Shown: positions 17,301 through 26,627 of the stretch, piece by piece | How the letters are laid out: each line of letters starts with the position of its first letter | How positions within the stretch are numbered: the first letter of the stretch is position 1 | From: an uncultured Clostridia bacterium | Lineage (GTDB): Bacteria > Bacillota > Clostridia > Oscillospirales > Ruminococcaceae | NCBI GenBank assembly: GCA_944386805.1 | Contig: CALXCO010000001.1 | Span: 1-64,000, forward strand | Direction of reading: 5' to 3' | DNA length: 64,000 nt | Notes under the pieces: model-generated | The model's input: the letters and a program-made list of their open reading frames with translations, nothing else | What the model was told of the DNA's origin: nothing | Database searches by the model: none | Position numbers and translations under genes: made by a program

Positions 17301-18781
17301 TATCTGTTCCTCCTGCGTACCCAGACGACGACGCCGATGACGATAACGATAACCGGCAGGGCATACTGGAAGAGATTGCCCAGGACATTTGCCTGCTGTT
17401 CACTGATACCGAGGGTTTCGGTGCCGAGTTTCTTGCCGACGATGGTGATACCGTCTTCCTTACCGGTCAGAGAGTTGAGGAGGTCGACGACATACTCACC
17501 GTTGTTGACAGCGCTCATGCTGGTAAAGGCGGAGTTGGTCATATCCATCGAGCCGAAGGCAGCGACGTAAGAGTTAAGGGCGGTTGTTCCCTCGTAGGTG
17601 GTACGCTGGCCGAGGACAGCGAGCGGGTAGGTACCCTGTTCACCGTCGGAGAGCTGCCAGTTTTCGTCAGCGTCTTCGGGGACGATAACAGCGGTATCAT
17701 AGGTGTTGAGCAGGACATGGGTATAACGGTTGGAGTCGACATCCCACAGTGCGGACAGAGCCTTGGCATTAGGGAGGAGGACGGGCTTGTCGGAAGAACC
17801 GATGAAGTCGTTTTCAGCGTATTCGCCGAGCAGGTAGGTATAGCTGCTGTAGACATGGCTTGCATCGGTTTCAGCGAGGAAGCCGGATTCGACGCCGATG
17901 CCCCATTCACTGAGGACACCTTCCAGGACAGGCAGCGAAGGCTGCGAGCCATCTGCGAAGTAGAGCATGGTATGACCGAACTGGCCTTCATTTTCCAGCC
18001 AGAGGGCGAGCTTATCAGCAAGTTCGCTGGTCAGGTCGGAAGTGGGGGAGCAGAGGACAACGACATCTGTGTCTTCGGGGATATCTTCCGAGAGGAAGTT
18101 AATGGTGGAGACGAGGTAGCCGTTGTTGGTCAGGATGGATTCCAGATTGCTGGAGTCGGTACGGCCGTTAGAGCCGAAGCCATCGAGGAAAACGACACTG
18201 ATCGGGTTGGAGTCGGTCAGGTTCATGATGGCACTGGTCATTGCCTGTTCAGTGGTAGAGGACTGAATAGAGCCATACTGTTCATCGACATCGAACAGGT
18301 CGTAAGCGGACAGGACCTGATGGCGGCCTTCACACTCCAGCAGAATCTGGCCGTAGGTCAGCTGTTCATCGGGGTACTGAGCGGCGAAGTCGACGTCGGA
18401 ATAGAGGTCGATGTAGGAGACCTTGATGTGGTCAGAGTAGAGGGCATATTTGTTGATAACAGTATCGGCCTGTTTATAATACTGGTTGCTGTTGGAGAAA
18501 TCTTCCTTGGTTGCGAGGATATAGACATTGATATCCTTGTCGAGGCCGGAGACATAGTCAATCGACTCATCCGACAGCTCGAAGACCTTATTGGAGGTCA
18601 GGTCGACGCTGAGGGGGTACCGGTCCACGAGGATGGAGACGATGACGTTCACCAGGACGACCGCTGCGACGAAGCAGACCGAGAGGACAGTCGCCATCGT
18701 ACCATGACGGAGGCGGCGGCTGCGGTTAAGAGCGCGAACCGATTTTTCTTTCGGTTCATTAACTTTCTTTTCCTTATTCAT
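17300..18781 (-). CDS. GldG-like ABC transporter auxiliary protein
   Basis: A 493-residue protein of the GldG / ABC-type uncharacterised transport auxiliary family. One N-terminal membrane helix (about 28-50), an extracytoplasmic part beginning RYPLSVDLTSNKVFELSDES, a phrase diagnostic of the family, and a C-terminal membrane helix (YALPVIVIVIGVVVWV) before RRRNR. The first module resembles periplasmic sugar-binding/IFT52-like folds in the family. In Bacteroidota GldG works with GldA/GldF in gliding; here no gliding genes are seen, so the system is presumably an exporter or envelope-remodelling ABC complex. It follows the permease by 31 bp and overlaps the DUF4340 gene by one base. Confidence 0.88.
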   Translation of the reverse strand: MNKEKKVNEPKEKSVRALNRSRRLRHGTMATVLSVCFVAAVVLVNVIVSILVDRYPLSVDLTSNKVFELSDESIDYVSGLDKDINVYILATKEDFSNSNQYYKQADTVINKYALYSDHIKVSYIDLYSDVDFAAQYPDEQLTYGQILLECEGRHQVLSAYDLFDVDEQYGSIQSSTTEQAMTSAIMNLTDSNPISVVFLDGFGSNGRTDSSNLESILTNNGYLVSTINFLSEDIPEDTDVVVLCSPTSDLTSELADKLALWLENEGQFGHTMLYFADGSQPSLPVLEGVLSEWGIGVESGFLAETDASHVYSSYTYLLGEYAENDFIGSSDKPVLLPNAKALSALWDVDSNRYTHVLLNTYDTAVIVPEDADENWQLSDGEQGTYPLAVLGQRTTYEGTTALNSYVAAFGSMDMTNSAFTSMSAVNNGEYVVDLLNSLTGKEDGITIVGKKLGTETLGISEQQANVLGNLFQYALPVIVIVIGVVVWVRRRNR

Positions 18782-18812
18782 CTTGAGGATGTTCCTTTCG
18801 TATTAGTCAAAA

Positions 18813-19520
18813 TCAGCTCCAGCGTCTCTTTTCGATGACACGGACGTTAAAGAACAGGAAAACGACAACCGCACTGATATAGAAAAGAACATCGCCGATA
18901 TTCAGAATACCGGAGCAGAAGTTATCATATCTGCTGGAGAAGGAGAGCTGGGAGAGGATATTTCCAAGCCAGGCGAAGGAATCCGGCAGCAGAGTGGCAA
19001 CGTTTTCCACCATCCACAGCAGCAGCATCGCGGCCAGACCACCGATAGCAGCGATAATCTGGCTTTCGGTGCAGGCGGAGATCAGCAGGCAGATCGAGAT
19101 CATTGCGGCGCCCATAATCAGAGAGCCGAAGATATTGCCGACGATAACCGCCCATTCAGGAGCTGCGAAGAAGGAGAGGATAATCGAGTAAACGACGGTG
19201 ACCGCGAGAGCCATCGCATAGATTGCAAAAGCGGCGAGGAACTTGCCGAGGACCAAACCGGTGATAGACACAGGGCTGGTGAGCAGCAGCTGGTCAGTTT
19301 TCTGACGTTTTTCTTCCGACATCAGTCTCATGCAGAGCAGGGGGATGATAAACATCAGCACCTCGAACAGGTAAGAGAAGACGATGGTGATATCGGTCGA
19401 GTTATATTTCAGGGTGATGGAAAAGTACATTCCAGAGAAGAAATAAAATACTGCCAGAAAGACGTAACCCATCGGGTTGGTAAAATAGGAGTTAAACTCA
19501 CGTTTGAAAATGGCGAGCAT
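18813..19520 (-). CDS. ABC-2 type permease (GldF-like)
   Basis: A 235-residue ABC-2 family integral membrane protein with six predicted helices, beginning MLAIFKREFNSYFTNPMGYV, the typical cytosolic elbow of this family. The segment MRLMSEEKRQKTDQLLLTSPVS is the conserved intracellular coupling loop. It forms the membrane part of the transporter with the ATPase encoded immediately upstream; their genes overlap by one base (TAATG). The two auxiliary proteins follow. Substrate unknown. Confidence 0.9.
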   Translation of the reverse strand: MLAIFKREFNSYFTNPMGYVFLAVFYFFSGMYFSITLKYNSTDITIVFSYLFEVLMFIIPLLCMRLMSEEKRQKTDQLLLTSPVSITGLVLGKFLAAFAIYAMALAVTVVYSIILSFFAAPEWAVIVGNIFGSLIMGAAMISICLLISACTESQIIAAIGGLAAMLLLWMVENVATLLPDSFAWLGNILSQLSFSSRYDNFCSGILNIGDVLFYISAVVVFLFFNVRVIEKRRWS

Positions 19521-20665
19521 TATTCTTCACCTCCATTTTCATTGATGTTTACTTTTTTTTCTTCCAGGCCCTTCGGCGCCTCAAGGGGTTTGGAGACATC
19601 CTCGGTGCTGCCGGTTTCAGGGTTGACGACCTCAATGGACGCGACCTGAGCGGGGTCAGCCGAAGCGGATTCCGAGTCGGACTGATCGTTTCCATCTTCA
19701 CCAGCACCTGCGAGGGTAGCCTCAGCGGCAGCGCTGTCGCCGGTGGTGAGCATCAGGAAGATATCTTCCAGCGTCATCTCGGTCGAACGGAAGGAGAGGA
19801 TGGTCCAGTTGCGGTTTACGATCCGGTGGAAGACTTCTCTTCTGATATCGAGAGTGGGGTCGGACTCCAGGCTGAACTCAAATGCACCGGGTTCCTTTTC
19901 ACCGTTAAAGAGGACTTCCTTCATACCGGGGATCGAGGAGAGGACCTTCTGGATATCTTCCTGCGGGCCTTCGACGCGGATGATGTAGCGGAAATCCTTG
20001 GAGAGTTTGCGGGTCAGGTTTTCAGCGGTATCGTCGGCGACGATCTTACCGCCGTTGATGATAACCAGCCGGTCACAGACCGCCTGCACCTCAGACAGGA
20101 TGTGAGAGGAGAGGATGACGGTGTGCCGTTCGCCGAGGACCTTAATCAGGTCACGGATTTCGATGATCTGTTTGGGGTCGAGACCGACGGTCGGTTCGTC
20201 GAGGATCAGCACTTCCGGGTTGCCGATCAGTGCCTGTGCGAGGCCGACTCTCTGTCGGTAACCTTTGGAGAGGTTTTTGATGATACGGTTCTGGACGTGG
20301 TCGATGCGGACCCGGCGGCAGACGTCATCGATGTGCTGTTTCTTGGGGATTTTGCATTTTTTGAGATCGTAGACGAAGCTGAGGTAGCCCTGCACCGTCA
20401 TATCGGTGTAAAGAGGGGGCAGCTCAGGGAGGTAGCCGATCTTCTGCTTGGCTTCGATCGGGTTGTCGAGGATATCGTACCCATCGATTTCGACCGAGCC
20501 GGAAGTGGAGGAGATGTATCCGGTGAGGATATTCATAGTAGTGGACTTACCGGCGCCGTTGGGGCCGAGAAATCCCAGGATTTCACCCTGTTTTACCGAG
20601 AAGCTGATACCGTCGACGGCATGCTTGTCTCCGTAATACTTGGTGAGGTTTTTTACCTCAATCAT
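19520..20665 (-). CDS. ABC transporter ATP-binding protein (GldA-like)
   Basis: A 381-residue ATPase. Walker A GPNGAGKST (residues 33-41), signature LSKGYRQRVGLAQAL and Walker B VLILDEPTVGLDP are intact. After the nucleotide-binding domain (to about 225) comes a C-terminal region typical of drug/Gld-type ATPases, then about 75 residues rich in Ala, Ser, Asp and Glu with no predicted fold, an unusual tail. The start at 20665 (MIEVKNLTKYYG) is preferred because GGAG lies 9 bp upstream; an in-frame ATG at 20680 lies on top of that site. It heads the four-gene operon, behind the promoter at 20819-20847. Confidence 0.9.
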   Translation of the reverse strand: MIEVKNLTKYYGDKHAVDGISFSVKQGEILGFLGPNGAGKSTTMNILTGYISSTSGSVEIDGYDILDNPIEAKQKIGYLPELPPLYTDMTVQGYLSFVYDLKKCKIPKKQHIDDVCRRVRIDHVQNRIIKNLSKGYRQRVGLAQALIGNPEVLILDEPTVGLDPKQIIEIRDLIKVLGERHTVILSSHILSEVQAVCDRLVIINGGKIVADDTAENLTRKLSKDFRYIIRVEGPQEDIQKVLSSIPGMKEVLFNGEKEPGAFEFSLESDPTLDIRREVFHRIVNRNWTILSFRSTEMTLEDIFLMLTTGDSAAAEATLAGAGEDGNDQSDSESASADPAQVASIEVVNPETGSTEDVSKPLEAPKGLEEKKVNINENGGEE

Positions 20666-20818
20666 TTCCAAAAACTCCATTCTTAAAAGAATTTGTGCGA
20701 GCGGATTCCCGCCATCGGCACGAAGGGGGTACCGGTTGCATAAAAGCGACAGATATCCGGTTGATCAGTGCCGAAAATTCTGCACAATCACCAAACTGTA
20801 CAGAATAAACCGTGTACA

Positions 20819-20847
20819 ATTATAGCACATCGCAACTTTCATTGCAA
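20819..20847 (-). promoter_or_regulatory. Promoter of the Gld-type ABC operon
   Basis: Minus strand TTGCAA (20842-20847), 17 bp, TATAAT (20819-20824), giving a leader of about 145 nt. The 549-bp gap 20666-21214 otherwise holds only the divergent MATE promoter; I see no gene in it. Confidence 0.8.
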
Positions 20848-21137
20848 GCAAATCGGTCATCTTCACCTACAATTCACTTAATTTTCAGACAACCGTTATA
20901 TCCGGCGTTTTTTTGTAATATTTGTCACAAATTATTGCAAAAGAGATAACAAACCGGAAACGGCCGATTTAGACATTTTTGCAGTCATCATCCCCAAAAC
21001 CGGCGATCATCTGCTGGCTGACCAGTCACAGCGGGCTGTATATTATACAGCGCTTTCATAGGCCGTGGCGGAAAGAATCAGATGATATACTCTTTTTTCT
21101 TCAGATTTTCCGAATACGGAACAGCAGTCGAGCCGGT

Positions 21138-21166
21138 TTGACAGCGGATGCAAAATATGGTATAAT
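21138..21166 (+). promoter_or_regulatory. Promoter of the first MATE gene
   Basis: Perfect consensus TTGACA (21138-21143), 17 bp, TATAAT (21161-21166). The start near 21173 leaves a 42-nt leader containing TTGCAATTGCAA. Confidence 0.88.
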
Positions 21167-21214
21167 CACATCATTGCAATTGCAACTAATGTTGATGAGG
21201 AGAGCGATATTTTT

Positions 21215-22603
21215 ATGGCACAGGCTGCTGTCACCGGCAAGAATGATTTTTCGAAGGGAGCCGTCTGGAAAAACATCATGTCCCTGTCTGTTCCACTGAT
21301 GGTAGCACAGCTGGTACAGCTCTGCTACAACATCGTTGACCGGATATACATCGGCCATCTGCCGGGGACATCCAGCCTGGCGCTGACCGGACTGGGGCTG
21401 ACCTTCCCGATCATTACGGTCATTACGGCGTTTACCAACCTGTTTGGAAGCGGAGGTGCGCCGTTGTGTTCGATTGCACGGGGCGAGGGCAACGAGGAGC
21501 GGGCCAAAAAGATTATGGGCAACTCCTTTTTTATGCTGGTGCTGACGGGAGCCATACTGACGGTGGTATGTGAAGTCTTTAAAAAGCCGGTGCTCTACCT
21601 GTTCGGCGCGAGTGACGACACCTATCCATATGCAGCGGCCTACCTGACGATCTACCTGATTGGGACGATCTTTGTCATGATCGGGGTCGGGATGAACAAC
21701 TTCATCAGTGCGCAGGGCTTTGGCAAAACCAGCATGCTGACGGTACTGGTCGGTGCTGCCATCAATATTGTCCTTGACCCGGTGTTTATCTTCCTGTTTA
21801 ATATGGGGGTACAGGGCGCGGCGCTTGCGACGGTTATTTCGCAGTTTATATCGGCAGCCTGGGTGCTGAAGTTCCTGACCGGCAAAAAGGCGCTGTTTAC
21901 GTTAAATCTTCGTGCGATGAAACCGGACTGGCGGCTGATCGGACGGATTACCGGCCTGGGTCTTTCCGGCTTCACGATGTCGGTCACCAACGGCCTGACG
22001 CAGATTGCCTGCAACCGGATGCTGGGGATATTCGGCGGCGATAGCTACATCGCGATTATGACGGTATTAAATTCGGTTCGCGAGATTTTTATGCTGCCGC
22101 TCAATGGCGTGACCAGCGGTGCCCAGCCGGTGCTCGGCTTCAACTATGGTGCAAAGGAGTACGGACGTGTCCGGCAGGGAGTCCGGTTCACAACCGCCGT
22201 CACGATTATTTACACAGTTGTCGCATGGATTATTGTCATGCTGATACCGGGCGTATTTATCCGGATGTTTTCCAGCGACACGACGCTGCTGGACAATGGC
22301 ATCCGCAGTTTGCAGATCTTTTTCTTTGGATTCTTTATGATGGCGTTCCAGGTCAGCGGTCAGGTGGTATTTGTCGGCCTGGGCAAATCGCGGCAGGCAG
22401 TTTTCTTCTCCCTGCTGCGCAAGGCGATTATTGTTGTACCGCTCACCTTTATTCTGCCGTATATTGGCGGACTGGGGGTTGACGGGGTATTTTTGGCGGA
22501 GCCGATCTCCAACTTTATCGGTGGTCTGGCCTGCTTTATCACGATGATGTGCACGGTTTATCGCAGGATGAAGCGAGAAGAAGCGGCGCACAACGGTAAA
22601 TAA
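21215..22603 (+). CDS. MATE family efflux transporter
   Basis: A 462-residue multidrug and toxin extrusion protein with twelve predicted membrane helices in two homologous halves. The N-terminus WKNIMSLSVPLMVAQLVQ and the loop NIVDRIYIGHLPGTSSLA are characteristic; the second half repeats the pattern at NIVLDPVFIFLFNMGVQGAA. MATE proteins export cationic drugs or metabolites using a Na+ or H+ gradient. The ATG follows GAGGAGA. It is monocistronic: own consensus promoter upstream and a bidirectional terminator downstream. Substrate cannot be told from sequence. Confidence 0.93.
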   Translation: MAQAAVTGKNDFSKGAVWKNIMSLSVPLMVAQLVQLCYNIVDRIYIGHLPGTSSLALTGLGLTFPIITVITAFTNLFGSGGAPLCSIARGEGNEERAKKIMGNSFFMLVLTGAILTVVCEVFKKPVLYLFGASDDTYPYAAAYLTIYLIGTIFVMIGVGMNNFISAQGFGKTSMLTVLVGAAINIVLDPVFIFLFNMGVQGAALATVISQFISAAWVLKFLTGKKALFTLNLRAMKPDWRLIGRITGLGLSGFTMSVTNGLTQIACNRMLGIFGGDSYIAIMTVLNSVREIFMLPLNGVTSGAQPVLGFNYGAKEYGRVRQGVRFTTAVTIIYTVVAWIIVMLIPGVFIRMFSSDTTLLDNGIRSLQIFFFGFFMMAFQVSGQVVFVGLGKSRQAVFFSLLRKAIIVVPLTFILPYIGGLGVDGVFLAEPISNFIGGLACFITMMCTVYRRMKREEAAHNGK

Positions 22604-22616
22604 ACAGGACTGCAAA

Positions 22617-22659
22617 AAAACCGGCGTGTTATTTCGTCATGAAATAGCACGCCGGTTTT
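22617..22659. terminator. Bidirectional terminator between MATE and ABC-2 permease genes
   Basis: AAAACCGGCGTG-T-TATTTC pairs with GAAATA-G-CACGCCGGTTTT around GTCAT, with A- and T-tracts on both sides. The two flanking genes converge on it. Confidence 0.88.
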
Positions 22660-22719
22660 CTACTATTGCAAACCACGCAAAGATGCACGTCTATTCTGTC
22701 CACGTTCGGTGTCAAAGAT

Positions 22720-23796
22720 TTATGAAACCTGATGCTTTGCAAATATACGGCACGAGGTACCCGCCCCAATTCCCAAAAAGAGCAACGCTGCCGGGATAGC
22801 CCATATCGCATACAGCATACCGTTGCGCATTTGTTCCACCGACAGAAGTGCAACGGCCAGCACATGATAGACTGGAAGAAGTCCGACCAGTCGAAACAGT
22901 GGATTTACTTCTGTGATCGGCAGCAAAACGGGGAAAAGAAAGATTGCCATCGCTGCAACCAAAGCCACAATCTGATTTTTACTGATTGCAGACAGCAACA
23001 GTGTTATTCCAGTAACGCTAAGGGTACAGGTAAACGCCAGCAGGATTTGATATTTGAGCAGCGTACCGCAGGTGATGTTAAAAGGGATGAACGCTTCAAC
23101 ATAGTCGCTGGGGGCAAATAGGATACTGCAATCCAGCCCATCCGTTCCGTAAAAGGCAAGGGCGAGAAGCAGGTTAACGGCTGCAACCAGCGCAGTCGTG
23201 AGAATGGCAGTGAGAATAGCTGCAACCACCTTTGCAGCAGCGCATTTGGTTTTGCCGTATTTGCTTGTCAATATGATATTGTCAACGCCTTCATATTCAC
23301 CGGAGAAGACCGGCGCAATCATAATAATGACCGCCAATGCGAGCGCAATGAAAGTTCTGACCATGTTTCGGCTGGTGGAAAGCCAACCGTCGACATAACC
23401 GATTTTGATTTCTTCATCACCGAACACATCCGAAACACTTAAACCGTTCCAATTTCCGTCTTGATCAGAGAAGCGGGAAAAGGCAGCGGATTGCATCGCA
23501 TTTTGATAAACATAGGCGGCATTCAGTCCATGTAAATCGGATGTCGGGGCAAAATCAGACATCATTTGCTGCACTTTTTCATCTGTCAGGATTCCTTCAT
23601 ACCTTGCTGCAATTTCCTTGTCGATTTCTACTGCTGTTTTGCCAGAGCCTTCACCGAGATTCTGGTCAAAAGCATATTTATTTTGATAGGTGGAAAAGGA
23701 AAGCAAGGCAGAAAACAGCAGAATTCCGATCAGGCAAATCAATGCCAAACGCTTTGAAACAATTTTCCGCAGTTCGAAAAGAATGAGTTTTTTCAT
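22720..23796 (-). CDS. ABC-2 type exporter permease
   Basis: A 358-residue ABC-2 family membrane protein. One N-terminal helix (about 15-37) is followed by an extracytoplasmic segment of roughly 110 residues, then five or six helices (from LALAVIIMIAPVFSGEYEGV onward). The FSGEYEGVDNIILTSKYGKTK coupling loop is typical of bacitracin/lantibiotic-type and Nat-type exporters. It overlaps the ATPase gene by 4 bp (ATGA). With the ATPase and two-component genes upstream it probably forms a signal-induced exporter, perhaps for an antimicrobial peptide; substrate is inference. Sequence looks more A/T-rich than the flanks. Confidence 0.88.
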   Translation of the reverse strand: MKKLILFELRKIVSKRLALICLIGILLFSALLSFSTYQNKYAFDQNLGEGSGKTAVEIDKEIAARYEGILTDEKVQQMMSDFAPTSDLHGLNAAYVYQNAMQSAAFSRFSDQDGNWNGLSVSDVFGDEEIKIGYVDGWLSTSRNMVRTFIALALAVIIMIAPVFSGEYEGVDNIILTSKYGKTKCAAAKVVAAILTAILTTALVAAVNLLLALAFYGTDGLDCSILFAPSDYVEAFIPFNITCGTLLKYQILLAFTCTLSVTGITLLLSAISKNQIVALVAAMAIFLFPVLLPITEVNPLFRLVGLLPVYHVLAVALLSVEQMRNGMLYAIWAIPAALLFLGIGAGTSCRIFAKHQVS

Positions 23797-24668
23797 TTTT
23801 CACAGCCTCCTTTGAAATAGAACAGGTACAAATCTTCCAAAGTAGGCTGCACCCTTACCGCATTTTCCATCGGCGGACGGTCGGCGATGATCCGTAAGAT
23901 TGTCTTGTCTTCGCTGGTATTCCGCAGATTGCTTGTGTTGTACGCAGCCGCTAATTTTTCTGCACAGGCAGTCGGAACCGTACATTCCCACACCTGACCG
24001 TCGATTTCAGAAGTGATTTCCTGCGGATTGCCAAAATGAATCATTTGTCCGGATTTCATCATGATGATTTCCTCTGCGATAAACTCGACATCGGAAACAA
24101 TATGCGTCGACAGGATTACAATACGGTCTTTGGAAAAGGCACTAATCAGATTGCGGAAACGGACACGTTCTTTCGGGTCAAGCCCGGCTGTCGGCTCGTC
24201 TAAAATTAAAATATGGGGGTCATTGAGCATCGCCTGAGCAATGCCCAAACGCTGCTTCATACCTCCGGAAAAGGTTTTGATTTTGTGTTTACTTTCCCTT
24301 GATAAGTCGACTGCTTCCAGCAGTTGTTTTGATTTTTTGTATGCTGCCTGCTCGTCCAACCCTTTTAGGGCAGAAACATAAAGCAGAAAGTCAAGCGCTG
24401 AAAAATCCGGGTAATATCCAAAGTGCTGGGGCAAATAGCCCAAGAGATTTCGATAGCGTTCACCCAGTCCCACAATATTTTTTCCGTTCAGCAGAATTTT
24501 TCCGGAAGTGGGATTTTGGATATTGCAGAGCAGCCGCATCAGCGTTGTTTTCCCTGCGCCGTTTGCGCCCAGTAAGCCGTAAACGCCGTTGGTCAAGGTG
24601 ATGTTCAAGTCGTCTACGGCTAATTTGGACCCATACTTTTTTGTCAGCCCGATGGTTTTTAATTGCAT
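23793..24668 (-). CDS. ABC exporter ATP-binding protein
   Basis: A 291-residue ABC ATPase: Walker A GANGAGKTT, signature TFSGGMKQRLGIAQA, Walker B ILILDEPTAGLDP, H-loop LSTHIVSDVE, followed by a C-terminal domain of about 80 residues. Start at 24668 (MQLKTIGLTKKYG) is preceded by AAAGGAG; the longer in-frame start lies across the upstream terminator hairpin. It pairs with the permease gene, which it overlaps by 4 bp. Single ATPase plus single ABC-2 permease is the layout of NatAB-like and some bacteriocin self-protection exporters. Confidence 0.9.
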   Translation of the reverse strand: MQLKTIGLTKKYGSKLAVDDLNITLTNGVYGLLGANGAGKTTLMRLLCNIQNPTSGKILLNGKNIVGLGERYRNLLGYLPQHFGYYPDFSALDFLLYVSALKGLDEQAAYKKSKQLLEAVDLSRESKHKIKTFSGGMKQRLGIAQAMLNDPHILILDEPTAGLDPKERVRFRNLISAFSKDRIVILSTHIVSDVEFIAEEIIMMKSGQMIHFGNPQEITSEIDGQVWECTVPTACAEKLAAAYNTSNLRNTSEDKTILRIIADRPPMENAVRVQPTLEDLYLFYFKGGCEK

Positions 24669-24696
24669 AATAAGCTCCTTTCTCCACAGGGGAGCA

Positions 24697-24733
24697 ATAA
24701 AAATACTCTCCATGTGCTTTCATGGAGAGTATA
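24697..24733 (-). terminator. Terminator between histidine kinase and ABC genes
   Basis: Perfect 12-bp stem ATACTCTCCATG/CATGGAGAGTAT with a 6-nt loop, followed on the minus strand by TTTTATTG. It should attenuate read-through from the two-component genes into the ABC genes, or act as a controllable switch. Confidence 0.8.
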
Positions 24734-24756
24734 GAAGGTAAATATCTACTTTTTAT

Positions 24757-25938
24757 CTACAAGGCAGGCGCTTTGAAGCAGGCGGATACAGTTGCCCCGG
24801 CTGATTCGGTATTTTCGATCTTCAAATAGCCGTTGTGGTGTTCACAAAGCAGCCTGCAAATATATAGCCCAAGTCCAAAATGTTCCGAACGGTTGCTTTC
24901 CTCTGTGTAATATGGGCTGGTGGCTTTTTGCAGGCTGTTTTTATTAAAGCCCTTTCCGTCGTCCGATACCGAAAGCAGCAGACCGTTGTCACGCAATGCG
25001 AAAGAGATTGTTACCGTAGTCCGGGCATACCGAACCGCATTGGAGATCAGATTATTGCACACCTGTGAAACAAACGCGCTGTCAAGGGATAGCTGTGAAT
25101 CGGGCAAGTCATTTTGCAAAATCAATTCTTTTCCGTTTTTCGTACATATGATTTTTGCGCTGTCATACAGAGAAGCCACCAACGGCTGCAAGTCAATCAG
25201 CTTGTATTCCGGCTGGGTATCTTCCATACGCCTGAGATGACTCATGCTGCTCACATAGTTTTCCATACGGGAGATATGCTTTCCCATTGTAGCGGCGGTT
25301 TCCCGTGCTTGCGGATTTTGGCTGGCTTGCAGCATTTCATTATATCCCTTTAGTACCGTCAGAGGGGTACGCAAATCGTGGGCAAAAGCGGCATTGAGTG
25401 CTTTACGTTCTTCAACCTGCCGCCACATTTTCGAGAAATTGTCCGCAAGGGTTGCCCGCATGATTTCAAAGGACGCGCAAAGCTGCCCCAATTCATCTTT
25501 GCGGTCGTAGTCGATTGAAAAGTCCAGGTCATTGTTTGCTATTTTTTCTGAAGCCGCCCGCAGTTGGGCAAGCGGTTTTTTCAGCCTGTTTCTGTAAAAC
25601 AGCAGCGCAGCGGCAATAATGCAGAATGCGGAATAAACGGGGGTTGCAACAATCGGAAGTTTCTCCAGCAGCGCAATGGTACGTTCGTCCGCTTTCGACA
25701 TCAGAGCGGGTTCTGTTCCGATGTAAGTGCCGTCGCCCAACTGTTCTCCCTGCTCATTTGTCAAATAATATTTTTCGCCTGATGGGGGATAAGATGCACG
25801 GATGGTTTCGGCCGCGCTGTCACAGACAGAAAAAGTCGCTGCGGATAGAAAGACTGCGAGTACAACAAAGGCAACTACATAGAAAATCAGGCTTTTTCGG
25901 AGAGACAGATGGTGCCGATGGCCAGTTATTTGACCCAT
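24757..25938 (-). CDS. Sensor histidine kinase
   Basis: A 393-residue membrane kinase. TM1 about residues 15-37, a short extracytoplasmic sensor of some 55 residues (contains LTNEQGEQLGDGTYIGTEPA), TM2 about 86-108, a HAMP domain, the dimerisation helix with FAHDLRTPLTVLKGY (phospho-His near residue 182), then N-box NNLISNAVRYA, G1 SDDGKGF and FGLGLYICR. The ATG at 25938 is used; a TTG 18 bp upstream is possible. The gene overlaps the response regulator by 13 bp, so the two are co-translated. Confidence 0.92.
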   Translation of the reverse strand: MGQITGHRHHLSLRKSLIFYVVAFVVLAVFLSAATFSVCDSAAETIRASYPPSGEKYYLTNEQGEQLGDGTYIGTEPALMSKADERTIALLEKLPIVATPVYSAFCIIAAALLFYRNRLKKPLAQLRAASEKIANNDLDFSIDYDRKDELGQLCASFEIMRATLADNFSKMWRQVEERKALNAAFAHDLRTPLTVLKGYNEMLQASQNPQARETAATMGKHISRMENYVSSMSHLRRMEDTQPEYKLIDLQPLVASLYDSAKIICTKNGKELILQNDLPDSQLSLDSAFVSQVCNNLISNAVRYARTTVTISFALRDNGLLLSVSDDGKGFNKNSLQKATSPYYTEESNRSEHFGLGLYICRLLCEHHNGYLKIENTESAGATVSACFKAPAL

Positions 25939-26600
25939 TTGTACCCACACCCCCAAACCGTTTCAATGTATATGCGGTCGGTATATGCCGCAATTTTTGA
26001 CCGTATTCTGCGGACATGCTCCGCGACAACGCTGCTGTCGCCCTCGCTGTCATAGCCCCAAATGCGCTCATAAATCCGTTCTTTATCAAATACCTGGCCT
26101 GGATTTTGAGAAAGCAGCTCGACAATATCAAATTCCTTTTTCGCAAGGCCGACCCGCTTGCCGTCAAAGAACAGGCAGCGCTCTGAATAGTCAATCGTCA
26201 GATCGCCGGAAAACCTGATCTGTGCCGCAGCGTTATGCCGCGCTTCCCGGCGCAGATGCGCACGCACCCTTGCCTCAAGCTCTGCCAGAGAAAAAGGCTT
26301 CACAATGTAATCATCGCCGCCAATGGCAAAGCCTTTCACCTTGTCTGCATCTTCAATTCGGGCAGTCAGAAAAAGGATCGGGCAGGATACATGATCGCGA
26401 ATGCGCTGACAAACCTCGAAACCATCTGTTCCGGGCATATTGATGTCAAGTAAAATAATATCCGGCAGCTTTTCTGCTTGTTTGAGAGCTTCCATGCCAT
26501 TATAAGCGGGCAGGACACGAAAGCCCCTGCTTTCAAAAAAGCTGCCAAGCATGGAAACAATATCGTTTTCATCGTCAGCAATCAGTATTTTTGGAATCAT
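25926..26600 (-). CDS. OmpR-family response regulator
   Basis: A 224-residue regulator. The receiver domain has ADDE (residues 7-10), the phosphoacceptor in IILLDINMPGTDGFEV (Asp near 51) and the switch Lys in IVKPFSLAELEARV. The C-terminal winged-helix trans_reg_C domain ends VWGCGYKWVK. The ATG at 26600 (MIPKILIADDE) follows GGAGGTG; the longer frame starts upstream of the predicted transcription start. It probably activates itself and the neighbouring ABC exporter on a signal sensed by the cognate kinase. Confidence 0.93.
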   Translation of the reverse strand: MIPKILIADDENDIVSMLGSFFESRGFRVLPAYNGMEALKQAEKLPDIILLDINMPGTDGFEVCQRIRDHVSCPILFLTARIEDADKVKGFAIGGDDYIVKPFSLAELEARVRAHLRREARHNAAAQIRFSGDLTIDYSERCLFFDGKRVGLAKKEFDIVELLSQNPGQVFDKERIYERIWGYDSEGDSSVVAEHVRRIRSKIAAYTDRIYIETVWGCGYKWVK

Positions 26601-26621
26601 CGCACGCACCTCCTGACAGCA

Positions 26622-26627
26622 ATTATA
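26622..26627 (-). promoter_or_regulatory. -10 element of the response regulator promoter
   Basis: TATAAT on the minus strand at 26622-26627, 22 bp upstream of the chosen start. No good -35 is present at 17 bp, which would fit a promoter needing an activator such as the response regulator itself. Confidence 0.4.

Noticed and set aside
21180..21190. CATTGCAATTGCAA near the MATE start as an operator
   Set aside because: Short, A/T-rich, and only one copy; not distinguishable from chance.
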